The translations under genes and the position numbers were made by a program. A DNA stretch of 64,000 nucleotides from CAZAYP01 sp964489425 [NCBI: uncultured Verrucomicrobiota bacterium]. Lineage in GTDB: Bacteria; Verrucomicrobiota; Kiritimatiellia; RZYC01. The notes under the pieces are model-generated. The model saw only the letters and a list, made by a program, of their open reading frames with translations. It had not been told where the DNA came from and did no database searches. This document shows, one piece after another, positions 7,669-16,824 of this stretch. Every line of letters starts with the position of its first letter. Position 1 is the first letter of the stretch. The stretch covers positions 1 through 64,000 of the forward strand of contig CAZAYP010000008.1 of NCBI GenBank assembly GCA_964489425.1. The letters are read 5' to 3'.

Positions 7669-9516
7669 TCAGAGGAGGGTGCTGAACATGTCCTTGATTT
7701 TCTCGGCCGGAGACCGCGCGGCCCGGCGCCGGAGCACCTCGATCAGGTCGGCCGGCTTGTCGGTGTAAATGTAATCCACGTCCATCTCGATGAAGCGGTC
7801 CATATCCGCCGGGTCATTGACGGTCCAGACCAGCACTTCCTTGTCGTGTGCATGGCATTTGTCGACAAAGTCAGCCGTCAGGAACATCGCGGGCATCCCG
7901 ATGCCATCGGCGTTCAATTGGGCCATATGGCCGACGCCGCCAAACAGGATGTAGGCGGTGCGGATAGTGGGGTCCAACTCCTTGACCCGCTGCAGCCCCT
8001 TGTAGTTCAACGAGGAAATGATGCACTGGTCCTGGAACCCCCGGCGCCGGATGATGTCCACGACGCGTTCCGGCAAGCGGCGATCGTGCCCATTGTATTT
8101 AAGCTCGAAAATCATGTTCATCCGCCCGTCGACCAAATCAATCACCTCGTCCAGCGTTGGCAACTGCTCGCCCTTGAACTCCGGCGCGAACCAACTGCCG
8201 ACATCCAGGGTGCGCGCCTCGTTAAAGGTCAATTGCCACAGGCCCTTGGGCACGCGGGCCACCTTCATCAGGTCGTTGTCGTGCAGGACAAGGATCGCGC
8301 CGTCGCGCGTCTCCTGGAGATCGATCTCGGCATAGTCGGGATGCAGTTCCATGGCCTTGCGCAAGGCGCTGAGCGTGTTTTCCGGGGCGCGGGCGGAATC
8401 GCCGCGATGGGCGATCACTTTGGACGAGTCGGTCATATAGACGGCTTCGGCCAGGATGGCGCCCACCACGACCATGGCGGCCAGCAGCAGCACCGCCGCG
8501 CCATACACCAGCCAGCGCGAGATGGGCATGGGCTCTCCGGACGCCCGGCCAGGCACCTGCGCGAATATATTCAGGGGCGGCGCCCGGCCCTCGGTCCGTT
8601 GGCGCAACTCGAAGTACAGGCGCGTGACCACGGCCGTGGTCAGCGGAACGAAAATCAGTGTTATCAATCCAGACAAAACAAGGTGGAGCGCCCAGACCAG
8701 GAGCAGCGCCACCCCGCCGAGCGCGAGGCGGTGGTCCACGGTCGTCAGCGCCATGCCGGTCAGCACGCCGACGCCGGAAGCGACCGCCGCGGAAACCATG
8801 CCGACCACCACGACGATCGCGGCCAGCGTGGCCACGGTCCGCCGCAGCGCGCCGCGCACGAGGTCGCGACTCCGCCGCAGGGCCGCCCAGCCGATCCGGC
8901 CCTCAAATAGCGCCACCGGCACAACGAACACCCACATCACGTATGCGCGGGTTACGGCGCCGAACAGCCCCACCCCGAGCGCGCCCGCAAATATGGCCGC
9001 GCCGATGAAGACCGGCGGCTGTTCCGTCAGGTAGTAATTGATATCATGCGCGCGCGTCAGGAGCCAATAGGTGGCGCCCCCGGCGGCCAGGAACGGCGCG
9101 GCCCAGGCCAGCAGGCAGCCGAAGGTCGCCAGCGCCGTGGCCAGCAGGCCCGGCAGCTTTTTGATTAACAGCCCGATGGCCCGGAAGCTCGACAAGCGCG
9201 TTTGCTCTTGCAGGCGGGCGGCGATCAACACCAGCCCCGCGGTTTCGAGATAGAAGCCGAGGAACAGGAAGGCCCCGCCGACGAGCGCGGTCAGCCAGCC
9301 CAGCGGGTTCAGCGCCAAGGCGATCAACTCGTAGTTGGTTGCCGCGGGGCCGACCGCGTATTCGAGCAGCTTTCCGGTTATGGCGACACTCACCGGCGTG
9401 ATGAGCACCAGCCCGAGCAACTTGATCAGGATTTCAAAGCCCACAAACTGCGGCAGGGCGGTGCGGAAATCACCCCACGACAGCCGCCATAAATGCATGG
9501 TCTCTTTCAGGGTCAT
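7669..9516 (-). CDS. Membrane-anchored glycerophosphodiester phosphodiesterase
   Basis: The C-terminal half is a GDPD-family TIM barrel that hydrolyses glycerophosphodiesters to sn-glycerol-3-phosphate and an alcohol. The diagnostic residues are visible: AHRGDSARAPENT, EIDLQETRDG and LHDNDLMKV. The N-terminal 360 residues hold many hydrophobic helices of the GPDPase membrane-domain type seen in some Gram-positive and other bacteria. The open frame extends upstream, but that part is frame-shifted coding sequence of the neighbour. The ATG at 9516 (MTLKETMHLW) gives a 615-residue protein. The next gene on the same strand ends 31 bases upstream of this start, so cotranscription is likely. Confidence 0.85.
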   Translation of the reverse strand: MTLKETMHLWRLSWGDFRTALPQFVGFEILIKLLGLVLITPVSVAITGKLLEYAVGPAATNYELIALALNPLGWLTALVGGAFLFLGFYLETAGLVLIAARLQEQTRLSSFRAIGLLIKKLPGLLATALATFGCLLAWAAPFLAAGGATYWLLTRAHDINYYLTEQPPVFIGAAIFAGALGVGLFGAVTRAYVMWVFVVPVALFEGRIGWAALRRSRDLVRGALRRTVATLAAIVVVVGMVSAAVASGVGVLTGMALTTVDHRLALGGVALLLVWALHLVLSGLITLIFVPLTTAVVTRLYFELRQRTEGRAPPLNIFAQVPGRASGEPMPISRWLVYGAAVLLLAAMVVVGAILAEAVYMTDSSKVIAHRGDSARAPENTLSALRKAMELHPDYAEIDLQETRDGAILVLHDNDLMKVARVPKGLWQLTFNEARTLDVGSWFAPEFKGEQLPTLDEVIDLVDGRMNMIFELKYNGHDRRLPERVVDIIRRRGFQDQCIISSLNYKGLQRVKELDPTIRTAYILFGGVGHMAQLNADGIGMPAMFLTADFVDKCHAHDKEVLVWTVNDPADMDRFIEMDVDYIYTDKPADLIEVLRRRAARSPAEKIKDMFSTLL

Positions 9517-9547
9517 ACGGTTCGTGGCAGCATAGCCTACCTTGACG

Positions 9548-10243
9548 CTATTGGCCAGCGCCAGGGCGTGGGGCGGCCAGCCCCAGCCAAGGGGTGGGGT
9601 CGGGGAACAGGGCGCGCAAGGATTCCATTTGGTCCGGGTGCCCATACCCGTCCAACTCGGCGAACCGCGTTTCGAGCACCGCGAGAAAATCTTTTTCGCG
9701 CATGAGCTGCACATGCAAATGCGGGTACCAGTTGCCATTGGTGGGCGGGACGCCCACCTCGGCCAGGATATCGCCGGGGCCTATGGCTTGACCGGGGCGG
9801 CAGCGCGCATTGCGGATGTGGGCGAGAATCATGATCAACCCGGACGGTTCCGGTGGCTGCAGGCGCAAAATGATCCGCATCCCCCATCCGCCGTGTTCGT
9901 CCCGATCGTCGTCGATCAGCATCACCTGGCCCGGCCAGTCGGCCGCCACCAGGGTCCCGGCGGGCACGTTAAGGTCCAGGCCAAGATGGAGATAATTTCG
10001 GGAGCGGTCCAGGTAGCTGCCGGCCCAAAGATGGCGCCGGTCTTCGAGGTAGCCACCGTACGACCATTCCCAGCCGCGCTGGCGGTGCCAAATCGTCAGG
10101 ATGTCCAGGCAATAGGCCGGATCCAAAAATGGGCTGACCGCGGCGGCGCGGCCGTCGGCCGGGTGGTCCGCCATCCATTGCCGCGCTTCTTCGTCGAGTT
10201 GGATGTGGCCGTGGGGGGCGTTGGCCAGTTGCGGGAAAAGCAT
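9548..10243 (-). CDS. M23 (LytM-like) metallopeptidase-type protein
   Basis: The core matches the M23 fold. HLGLDLNVPAGT carries the HxxxD zinc ligands, LAHIRNARCRPGQ follows, and PHLHVQL supplies the HxH motif near residue 170. M23 enzymes usually cleave peptidoglycan cross-links, but this protein has no signal peptide or membrane helix. It may act in the cytoplasm, or be a degenerate or repurposed member. The ATG at 10243 (MLFPQLANAP) is preferred over a longer frame with a poor-looking N-terminal extension. It sits between the ATPase-acetyltransferase gene and the phosphodiesterase gene on the same strand, with 29 and 31 base gaps. Confidence 0.65.
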   Translation of the reverse strand: MLFPQLANAPHGHIQLDEEARQWMADHPADGRAAAVSPFLDPAYCLDILTIWHRQRGWEWSYGGYLEDRRHLWAGSYLDRSRNYLHLGLDLNVPAGTLVAADWPGQVMLIDDDRDEHGGWGMRIILRLQPPEPSGLIMILAHIRNARCRPGQAIGPGDILAEVGVPPTNGNWYPHLHVQLMREKDFLAVLETRFAELDGYGHPDQMESLRALFPDPTPWLGLAAPRPGAGQ

Positions 10244-10272
10244 GGCAGGTTCAGCGGCGCCGGACCGCGCAC

Positions 10273-11769
10273 CTACAGGGCGGCATTGGGATCGCGTTGT
10301 CGGATGTAGGCCAGCAATTCCTGGGCCACCTCGGTATGGGCACAAATCTTGCCGTAATCGACATCCACGTTGTTGAGATACTGCAGGATCAGGGCGTCGC
10401 CCACGCGCGCGCGCGGCAGGATGCCCGCGAAGAAGAAGCCGTACGGTTCCATGGCCGGCGCGATAAAATACGTCGCCGGGTCTTCCAGGTTCAGAAAGAG
10501 GTTAATGGCCGCCATGCCGTTCAGGCAGAGCCGGCGCAACAGGCGCCGGAGATCCATGACCGGGTCCGCGCCATACCGCTCCACGAACACCTCCGTGCAG
10601 CCTTCGGCCGGATTTTCCAGCGCCTGGATCACGGACGCGCCCGTCCCCACCGGCGGTTGCCGGCCGTCCGGCTCGCGGAATTCATGCTGGGCGCCGACGT
10701 TGCGAAACAGCTTCTCCACCATGGCGCGATGGCCGGCCGGGGGATATAACACCAGGCGCTTGGGCGGCTGGAAATACTTGAAGCTCATCACCACGCTGAT
10801 GCGTTGCGATGTATCGCCATCGATCCCCTTGAATTTCCAGCTGGCCGGGCTGGTTGCCAGCTGAATGCCGCAATCGTTGATGCCGGCCCGCGCCATGGTT
10901 TTCTGGGTGAAAGGGTGATTGGCGACCGCATAGGCATACAGCCCGTCCAGCGGCTTGGCTTTCGGGGTGCTGACCAGAAAATCCAACAGGCGGGTAAACG
11001 CGCCCTGGCCGCGATACTCGACATTAACAAACACGAAGGTCAGTTCCGCGATCCGGTCGGTCGGCTCCTGGTGCAGCAGGCAGGCATGGCCCATGAACTT
11101 GTTGTCCTGGGTGACCGCGACGGCCGACACCATCTGGCCGGATTCGTTCAGTTCGTTAATCTTTTCCGGGTAATAGATGTGTTCGTCAAAAAACGTGTAC
11201 CCGTGCGATTTATACGCACAGCGGCAGACTTCGATGGCCTCGCGCGCGGTCATGCGGCGGACCTCGTAAGGGATGCGTTCCTTGATCACTTCGGGCGTGG
11301 CCACCGGCGCCGCGGGTTCGGGATCCGCGTCCGGCTGGGTATCGCCGACATATTTGACCAGCACGGTTTCCTTGCCTTCCGGCCCCAGGTTGCGGAAGGC
11401 GCATTCATCCACCATGTTCTTCATCAGGAACAATCCGAGCCCGGCGGAATCCAGCTCTTCGAGGTTGCGCGGCCCGGGCTGATACACGGGCGCGCTGGCC
11501 GGGTCAAAGGGGATCCCCCGTTCGTGAATCACCACGCGTATGCCGCCAGCCACTTTCTCGCAACGGATCTCGAAGTTTCGATTCTCTTCGCCGTCATAGG
11601 CATGTTTCATGACGTTGGTGACCGCCTCTTCCACGGCCATTTCCAGTTGCACCAGGGCGCTGCCGGCCAAACCAATGGTGCTGCCCGCCGTGCGCACAAA
11701 GCTCAAGGCCATGGACAAGTAGGCTTGATCGTTGGGCAACGTCAACCGCACACAATCTTCATTTTTCAC
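10273..11769 (-). CDS. RsbW-type ATPase domain fused to GNAT acetyltransferase
   Basis: Residues about 1-140 form a GHKL ATPase of the anti-sigma/serine-kinase class: the N-box helix is EEAVTNVMKHAYDG, and the lid region reads GLGLFLMKNMVDE. A linker follows. Residues about 180-370 then form a GNAT acetyltransferase with the acetyl-CoA loop in VNVEYRGQGAFTRLLDFL. The rest is an extra domain that I do not recognise. The GTG start (11769) is supported by GGAGG a few bases upstream. The gene runs divergently from the first ketoreductase of polyene locus A. Partner switching or control of a sigma factor is family knowledge; a link to the polyene genes is only inferred from position. Confidence 0.75.
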   Translation of the reverse strand: MKNEDCVRLTLPNDQAYLSMALSFVRTAGSTIGLAGSALVQLEMAVEEAVTNVMKHAYDGEENRNFEIRCEKVAGGIRVVIHERGIPFDPASAPVYQPGPRNLEELDSAGLGLFLMKNMVDECAFRNLGPEGKETVLVKYVGDTQPDADPEPAAPVATPEVIKERIPYEVRRMTAREAIEVCRCAYKSHGYTFFDEHIYYPEKINELNESGQMVSAVAVTQDNKFMGHACLLHQEPTDRIAELTFVFVNVEYRGQGAFTRLLDFLVSTPKAKPLDGLYAYAVANHPFTQKTMARAGINDCGIQLATSPASWKFKGIDGDTSQRISVVMSFKYFQPPKRLVLYPPAGHRAMVEKLFRNVGAQHEFREPDGRQPPVGTGASVIQALENPAEGCTEVFVERYGADPVMDLRRLLRRLCLNGMAAINLFLNLEDPATYFIAPAMEPYGFFFAGILPRARVGDALILQYLNNVDVDYGKICAHTEVAQELLAYIRQRDPNAAL

Positions 11770-11833
11770 GAAAACGCCTCCCTGTCTTCCATGGCTTTCA
11801 AAATAGCGACACAGTTCACGGACAACCATAGGG

Positions 11834-11846
11834 CCAATAATATTGG
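11834..11846. promoter_or_regulatory. Palindrome in divergent intergenic region, possible operator
   Basis: CCAATAATATTGG is symmetrical around its central base and lies in the 172-base gap between the divergent ATPase-acetyltransferase gene and the first gene of polyene locus A. AT-rich palindromes at such places often bind a dimeric regulator. No promoter hexamers could be assigned with certainty. Confidence 0.3.
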
Positions 11847-11941
11847 GTATCAAGGCGGCATTTTGCAGGCTGCGGGTCGCCGGCGCGCTCCCGCGAGTTT
11901 GGTTTTGACTCCAGCCGACGCATTCCTGTAGTTTGGCCGCC

Positions 11942-12676
11942 ATGGAAAATGGGGCCAAAATCGCGCTCATCATCGGAGGCAGCCGCGGCATTGGCCGCGC
12001 CATCGCCCTGCGCCTGGCACGGTCTGGTTTTGATCTTTGGCTGACGTACCGGTCAAACCGCGAGGCCGCCGAGCAGGTCCAGGCCGAAGTGCTGGGATTG
12101 GGGCGCGCGTGCGACCTGCTGGGCTTCGACGTGGCGGACCACCAGGCCACGCAGGCGGCCCTGGCCGACCGCGCGGCCGCGACCCCGCCCTACGCGGTCG
12201 TCTTCAACGCCGGCATCGCCCGCGACAACCTGCTGTTCTGGATGACGCCGGGCGAGTGGACGGACGTCGTGGGCACCAACCTGGGCGGTTTTTACAACGT
12301 GATGCGGGCCGTGCTGGCGCCCATGCTGGCCGCGCGCCAGGGGCGCATCGTGGCCATCTCGTCTGTCTCGGGCGAGGTGGGCCAGGCCGGGCAGGTGAAC
12401 TATTCGGCGTCCAAGGCCGGCCTGATTGGGGCGGTCAAGGCCCTGGCCCGGGAGGTCGGCCCGCGGCACATCATGGTCAACGTGGTGTCGCCGGGCGTCA
12501 TTGAAACGGACATGAGCAAACACGTGGGGCTGGAGCCGCTACTGCCCCTGATCCCCCTGCGGCGGGCCGGCCGGCCCGAGGAGGTGGCCGCGCTGGTGCA
12601 GTTCCTTTGCGCGGAACCCGACATGTACATCCACGGCCAGGTCTTGAGCGTCAATGGCGGCCTGGCCATGAGCTAA
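11942..12676 (+). CDS. 3-oxoacyl-ACP reductase (FabG-like SDR), locus A
   Basis: A short-chain dehydrogenase that would reduce a 3-ketoacyl-ACP with NADPH. The cofactor loop is GGSRGIGRA (residues 12-20). The catalytic triad is Ser141, Tyr154 and Lys158 in SVSGEVGQAGQVNYSASK. The C-terminal half ends with NGGLAMS as in FabG proteins. At 244 residues its length is normal for FabG. It opens a plus-strand run of three genes (with PlsC-like and flavoprotein genes). Another FabG-type gene is at 15578-16318, so the pathway has two ketoreductases. Confidence 0.88.
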   Translation: MENGAKIALIIGGSRGIGRAIALRLARSGFDLWLTYRSNREAAEQVQAEVLGLGRACDLLGFDVADHQATQAALADRAAATPPYAVVFNAGIARDNLLFWMTPGEWTDVVGTNLGGFYNVMRAVLAPMLAARQGRIVAISSVSGEVGQAGQVNYSASKAGLIGAVKALAREVGPRHIMVNVVSPGVIETDMSKHVGLEPLLPLIPLRRAGRPEEVAALVQFLCAEPDMYIHGQVLSVNGGLAMS

Positions 12677-12704
12677 CGGGCGAGGGCGGGAACACCCCAT
12701 CGGC

Positions 12705-13535
12705 ATGGAACCAACCCACCAGCGTGCGCCGCAGGCTCCGGCGGTCCGGCGATCGGCCGGGGCGTCCCTGCTCAAGTTCCCGCTGGCGCTGGCGGGGCAC
12801 TTGGGCTACCTCGTGACACTGGCGCTGCTGGTCGTGGTCAGCGGCCTGGTCCTGCTGCCCCTGGCCCCGTTTCCCCGCTGGCGGCGGCGGGTGTCCAGCG
12901 CCATGCTGCGCGGATATCTTGGGTTTTTCGCGTTGCACTACCTGCCGGCGTGCCGCGCCTGCCGCGTCGTGGAGGTGGCTGGCCGCGGCGGTCGCCCGGC
13001 CGGCGGGCCCGCCATCTACGTCGCCAACCACCGGAGCTCGATCGATGCGATCCTGCTGCTGGCCCTGCTCCCGCCGACCTCCCTGGTGATCAAGGCGCGC
13101 CACGCGCGCAAGCTGGGGTACGCCTGCATGGTCCGGTTCTTTGACTTTGTCCCGATTGCGGCGGGCGCGTTGTCCAGCCTGCGGCAATCGATGGACAAGT
13201 GCCGCGACCTCCTGGCTGCCGGCCAGAACCTGCTCATCTTTCCCGAGGGCATGCGCGCCTCGTTCACCACGCTGATGCCGTTTGCCGATTTTGCGTTCCG
13301 GCTGGCCATCGCGCGCGGCGTGCCGATCGTCCCGGTGGTGGTGCACTCCGACCAACCGTTCCTCAACCGGCAGAAAGGGAGCTATTTTCCCAAACAGATG
13401 GTCCAGTACCGCATTCGATTTCTTGAGCCCGTAACTACTTCAACCAAGGACGATCCGGTCCGGCTCGCCGACGCCGTGTCGCGCCGGATGGCCGCCGAGG
13501 TGGCGGACCTGGACCGCCAGTACCTGGTCAAATGA
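12705..13535 (+). CDS. PlsC-family acyltransferase
   Basis: A 1-acyl-glycerol-3-phosphate acyltransferase-like enzyme. The catalytic NHRSSID block (HX4D) is near residue 106 and the substrate-binding FPEGMRASF block near residue 180. Hydrophobic stretches at about 28-55 fit membrane association. It has a short Pro/Ala-rich N-terminus. Family members with this layout occur in aryl-polyene clusters, where they are thought to attach the polyene to a glycerol or other lipid anchor; that role is inferred here. It starts 28 bases after the ketoreductase stop. Confidence 0.85.
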   Translation: MEPTHQRAPQAPAVRRSAGASLLKFPLALAGHLGYLVTLALLVVVSGLVLLPLAPFPRWRRRVSSAMLRGYLGFFALHYLPACRACRVVEVAGRGGRPAGGPAIYVANHRSSIDAILLLALLPPTSLVIKARHARKLGYACMVRFFDFVPIAAGALSSLRQSMDKCRDLLAAGQNLLIFPEGMRASFTTLMPFADFAFRLAIARGVPIVPVVVHSDQPFLNRQKGSYFPKQMVQYRIRFLEPVTTSTKDDPVRLADAVSRRMAAEVADLDRQYLVK

Positions 13536-13572
13536 ACGACATCATGAATTCCAGCCTGGTTGGGGAGGGCGC

Positions 13573-14649
13573 ATGAAGCTCCTTGCGCTGCTGGGCTATC
13601 CCCGGTTGGACGGGCACACGGCCCACATGACCGACCTGTTCCTGCAGGGCGCCACGGCCGCGGGCGCCGAGATCCGGCGTGTGCACCTGCCCACCGCCGA
13701 CATCCACCCTTGCCTCGGCTGCTACGCGTGCTGGACCAAGACCCCGGGCCGGTGCGTGCAGGCCGATGCGATGGCGCCGCTGCTCGTGGAGTTCCTCGCC
13801 GCGGACCTGGTGCTGATGGCATCGCCGATCTACGCCTTCTCGGTCAGCGCCTCCACCAAGCAGTTCATGGAGCGCACCCTGACCATCCTGAGCCCCGGGG
13901 CCGAGATTGGCCCTGACGGGATCGAGATCAACCGCTGGCGCTACCCTGGCCGGGGCCCGAAGCGCATGGCCGGGCTGCTGGTGGCCGGGCGCCTGACCCC
14001 CGACATCACCCAGCCCGCGATCGACATGCTGCAGCTCTATGCGAAAGAGATGCGCATGACCTGCTCCGGCATCCTCGTGCGCCCCGAGGCCTGCGCGCTG
14101 CGGTTCCCCCAGGCCAAGCCTCTGCGGATGAGGGCCATTCTCACGGCGTGCGAGCGGGCGGGCGCGGCGTTCGTGCGGGAGGAGCGGATCCCGGCTGATT
14201 TCTTGCGCGCGTTTTCCGGCCCGCTGCTGGCGGACCTGCCCCACTTTGTCCGCTATTCGGCGGTCTTCTGGGAACATGCGCTGGCGCAGCGCGACGAATG
14301 CGCCGAGGCCGGGAATAAGGCCGGCGACGACATCCGCATCCTGATGTACGAGATGGCGCGCAACGTCAACCCGGCGGCCACGCGCAATGTCGTGGCAAAC
14401 CTGCAGTTTATTTTTCCGGATCGCGGATGGAAGTATCTCCTGCGGATCGCGCGCGGCGCCTGCACCATCGAAGAGGGCGAAACCGAACACCCCGATTTGC
14501 TGGTGCGCTGCCCCGCGGCGCTGTGGTCCGCCGTCATCCAACGCACCATCCCCGGCTCCCAGCTGGCGGCGCATCCCGAGCTGCACCTGGAGGGCGACCG
14601 GGACCTGTTCCGGCGGCTCCCGCGCTATTTCCCGCCGCCGGCGGAATGA
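13573..14649 (+). CDS. Iron-sulfur flavoprotein with C-terminal SCP2-like domain
   Basis: The first roughly 180 residues are a flavodoxin-like NADPH:FMN oxidoreductase. They carry a compact four-cysteine cluster motif, CLGCYACWTKTPGRC (Cys47, 50, 53, 61; CX2CX2CX7C), typical of Isf-type iron-sulfur flavoproteins that bind FMN and a 4Fe-4S cluster. ASPIYAFSVSASTK follows. The last roughly 90 residues look like an SCP2 sterol-carrier domain: acidic turns, HPDLLVRCPAALWSAV and [15 protein letters not shown]. This pairs redox chemistry with a lipid-binding pocket, which suits a lipophilic substrate. Its stop overlaps the stop region of the opposite-strand FabD by 25 bases. The exact reaction is unknown. 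Confidence 0.75.
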   Translation: MKLLALLGYPRLDGHTAHMTDLFLQGATAAGAEIRRVHLPTADIHPCLGCYACWTKTPGRCVQADAMAPLLVEFLAADLVLMASPIYAFSVSASTKQFMERTLTILSPGAEIGPDGIEINRWRYPGRGPKRMAGLLVAGRLTPDITQPAIDMLQLYAKEMRMTCSGILVRPEACALRFPQAKPLRMRAILTACERAGAAFVREERIPADFLRAFSGPLLADLPHFVRYSAVFWEHALAQRDECAEAGNKAGDDIRILMYEMARNVNPAATRNVVANLQFIFPDRGWKYLLRIARGACTIEEGETEHPDLLVRCPAALWSAVIQRTIPGSQLAAHPELHLEGDRDLFRRLPRYFPPPAE

Positions 14650-15581
14650 TCGGCGCACACCTGGTCGACGGATCGCAGGCTGTCCACTCCGCGCACCGCG
14701 GTTTCATCGCCGAACCCGTTCAGGCGCGCCAGGCCGGCGAGCACGCGGCGCGGCCCGATTTCCAGCAGCAGGCGCACGTTCTGCGTGCGCAGCTCGGCCA
14801 TGCTCTCGCGCCACCGGACGCGGTCGGTCAGCTGGCGCGCCGCATTGGACCGGAGGATGGCCGGATCGCGGTCCGCGCCGGCAGTGGCATTCGAGACCAC
14901 GGGCATCCGCGGGCTGGCGAACGGTGTTCCCTCCAGCCACGCGGCAAACTGGGCGCGGGCCGCGGCGAGCAGGGGGGTGTGCCAGGGTCCGGAAACCCGC
15001 AGCGGCTTGCAGCAACCGGCCTGCATCTCATGGGCCTGGCGCGTGAACTCGTCCAGCGCTTCCGCTGCCGCCGCCACGACGACCTGGGCCGGGGCATTGT
15101 CGTTGGCCACGAACACGCGGCCGCCCATCCCGGCGCGCGCGATCAAGGCTTCGGTTTCGGCCAACGGCAGGAACACGGCCGCCATGCCGCCCGGCGCGCA
15201 CGCCGCGGCCTGGTCCATCAGCAGGCCGCGTTGCGCCGCCATGGCCACGGCCTGTTCCGGGGTGATCACGCCCGCGGCCGCCAGCGCGGCCATCTCGCCC
15301 AGCGAGTGCCCGGCCACGAGGTCGGGCTGCAACCCGCGCTCCGTCAACCGGCGCCAGTAGCCCAGGCTGATGATCGTCATCAGCGGTTGTACAAAGGCGG
15401 CGCGCATGAGCTTCCGCTCGGGGCCGCGCAGGCACAGGCGCTCCAGGTCCTCGCCGGTGGTGTCCGACGCCCGGCGCACCTGGTCGCGCGCCCACGCATC
15501 GGAGCGCAGCAAGTCGGCCCCCATGCCCACCTCGTGGGAGCCCTGCCCGGGGAAAAGGAACGCCAGCGCGGACACGGTCAC
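14625..15581 (-). CDS. Malonyl-CoA:ACP transacylase (FabD-like)
   Basis: This enzyme would load malonyl units onto the locus ACP. The N-terminal [14 protein letters not shown] motif and the nucleophile elbow [10 protein letters not shown] (Ser93) are intact. The catalytic His lies in SGPWHTPLL. The length of 318 residues is normal. The start is GTG, overlapping the TGA stop of the preceding ketoreductase (GTGA), so translation is probably coupled. It is the last gene of the seven-gene minus-strand operon. Confidence 0.92.
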   Translation of the reverse strand: MTVSALAFLFPGQGSHEVGMGADLLRSDAWARDQVRRASDTTGEDLERLCLRGPERKLMRAAFVQPLMTIISLGYWRRLTERGLQPDLVAGHSLGEMAALAAAGVITPEQAVAMAAQRGLLMDQAAACAPGGMAAVFLPLAETEALIARAGMGGRVFVANDNAPAQVVVAAAAEALDEFTRQAHEMQAGCCKPLRVSGPWHTPLLAAARAQFAAWLEGTPFASPRMPVVSNATAGADRDPAILRSNAARQLTDRVRWRESMAELRTQNVRLLLEIGPRRVLAGLARLNGFGDETAVRGVDSLRSVDQVCADHSAGGGK

Positions 15582-16318
15582 ATCGCCGCCGCGGCGCTCA
15601 GGCCCCCGTCCACCACGATCGACTGGCCCACGATGTAGGCGGCCGCCGGCGACAGCAGGAACGCCACCACGCCCGCCACTTCCCGGGGCTGGCCGAACCG
15701 CTTGAGGACGAGATTTTCAATGTTGCGCCGCTTGATGTCGCGGGGCAGGGCGGCGGTCATGTCGGTCTCGATGAAGCCCGGCACCACGGCGTTCACGCGG
15801 ATTCCCTTGGGCCCAAACTCGGCCGCCAGGGCCCGCGTCAGCGCCATCAGGCCGCCTTTCGCGGCCGCGTAGTTGGTCTGGCCCGGAAGCCCGAGGGATC
15901 CGGCGACCGAGGCGATGTTCACGATCGCCCCGCGGCCCGCCCCGAGCATGGGCCGGCTCACGGCCTTGGCCCAGCGCCACGCCCCGCTGAGGTTGACATC
16001 GATCACTTTCTGCCAGTCGGACTCGGGCATCATCATGATGAACTTGTCGGCGCGGACGCCGGCGTTGTTCACAAGGATGTCGATCCGGCCCGCCTGGGCG
16101 AGGACTGCCTCCGCGGTGCGGGTCACGGCCGCGCCATCCTCCTGGGCGCAGCCCAACGCGGTCGCGCCGGTGGCGCGCGCCGTTTCCTCGGCGGCTTCCG
16201 CGTGCGCGTGGTACGTGAAGAAGACGCGGGCGCCCTGGCCGGCCAGTTCGGCGACCACCGCCCGCCCGATCCCGCGCGAGCCGCCCGTCACGATGGCCAC
16301 CTGATCCTGTAACATCAT
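15578..16318 (-). CDS. 3-oxoacyl-ACP reductase (FabG)
   Basis: A classical SDR with [10 protein letters not shown] as the NADPH loop (residues 11-20), NNAG at 84-87, and the catalytic set Ser137, Tyr150 and Lys154. The C-terminus [11 protein letters not shown] is the standard FabG end. Length is 246 residues. It begins 48 bases after the thioesterase stop and overlaps FabD by four bases. It is closer to housekeeping FabG in its motifs than the locus-A paralogue at 11942-12676. Confidence 0.92.
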   Translation of the reverse strand: MMLQDQVAIVTGGSRGIGRAVVAELAGQGARVFFTYHAHAEAAEETARATGATALGCAQEDGAAVTRTAEAVLAQAGRIDILVNNAGVRADKFIMMMPESDWQKVIDVNLSGAWRWAKAVSRPMLGAGRGAIVNIASVAGSLGLPGQTNYAAAKGGLMALTRALAAEFGPKGIRVNAVVPGFIETDMTAALPRDIKRRNIENLVLKRFGQPREVAGVVAFLLSPAAAYIVGQSIVVDGGLSAAAAM

Positions 16319-16366
16319 GTTCGCCTGCTTTTGGTTTCGGGCCCCGGCTACAGCCGGCGGCCGCCG

Positions 16367-16807
16367 CTATTTCAACGCCTGGTAGCGTTGCCACACGTCC
16401 GGAGGAAACTCGCGAATGAGCTGCCCGGTTTGCATGTCCATAATGGTCAGGGTCGTCTCGGCTTCGGCGATCTCCGCCTTGTTCGTCTCGTGCATGAGCG
16501 AATGCCGGAAGACCAGACGGCCTTCGTAGCGCGGGAGCAGCTCGTGCGTCGTCGTCAGCATCAGCCGGTCCCCGTAGCGCGCCGCTTTCCGGTAATCGCA
16601 GACATGCCGCACCACGGGCACGCCCACGCGCAGGCGCACGGCCTCGTCGAACGGGAGGATCTGCCACAGGATGCCCAGGCGCCCTTTCTCGAACCAGTAG
16701 AAGTACGCCGCGTTGTGCGCCATGCCCATGACGTCCACCTGGTGGAACTCGGGCTCGATCAATATTTTGTGAACGATCAGCCGGCCGCGGTGGGCAGTCT
16801 CGGTCAT
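16367..16807 (-). CDS. Hotdog acyl thioesterase (YbgC/4HBT-like)
   Basis: A 146-residue single-hotdog protein. The first helix region, QVDVMGMAHNAAYFYWFEKGR, matches the 4-hydroxybenzoyl-CoA thioesterase signature, with the Asp nucleophile position retained. The likely role is release or editing of acyl chains from ACP or CoA. The start at 16807 (MTETAHRGRL) is chosen because it aligns with the family start and lies 17 bases after the preceding stop. A longer frame would overlap the GcvT-like gene. Thioesterases of this type recur in aryl-polyene loci. Confidence 0.87.
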   Translation of the reverse strand: MTETAHRGRLIVHKILIEPEFHQVDVMGMAHNAAYFYWFEKGRLGILWQILPFDEAVRLRVGVPVVRHVCDYRKAARYGDRLMLTTTHELLPRYEGRLVFRHSLMHETNKAEIAEAETTLTIMDMQTGQLIREFPPDVWQRYQALK

Positions 16808-16824
16808 GGTCGGGTTCCCGGCCG

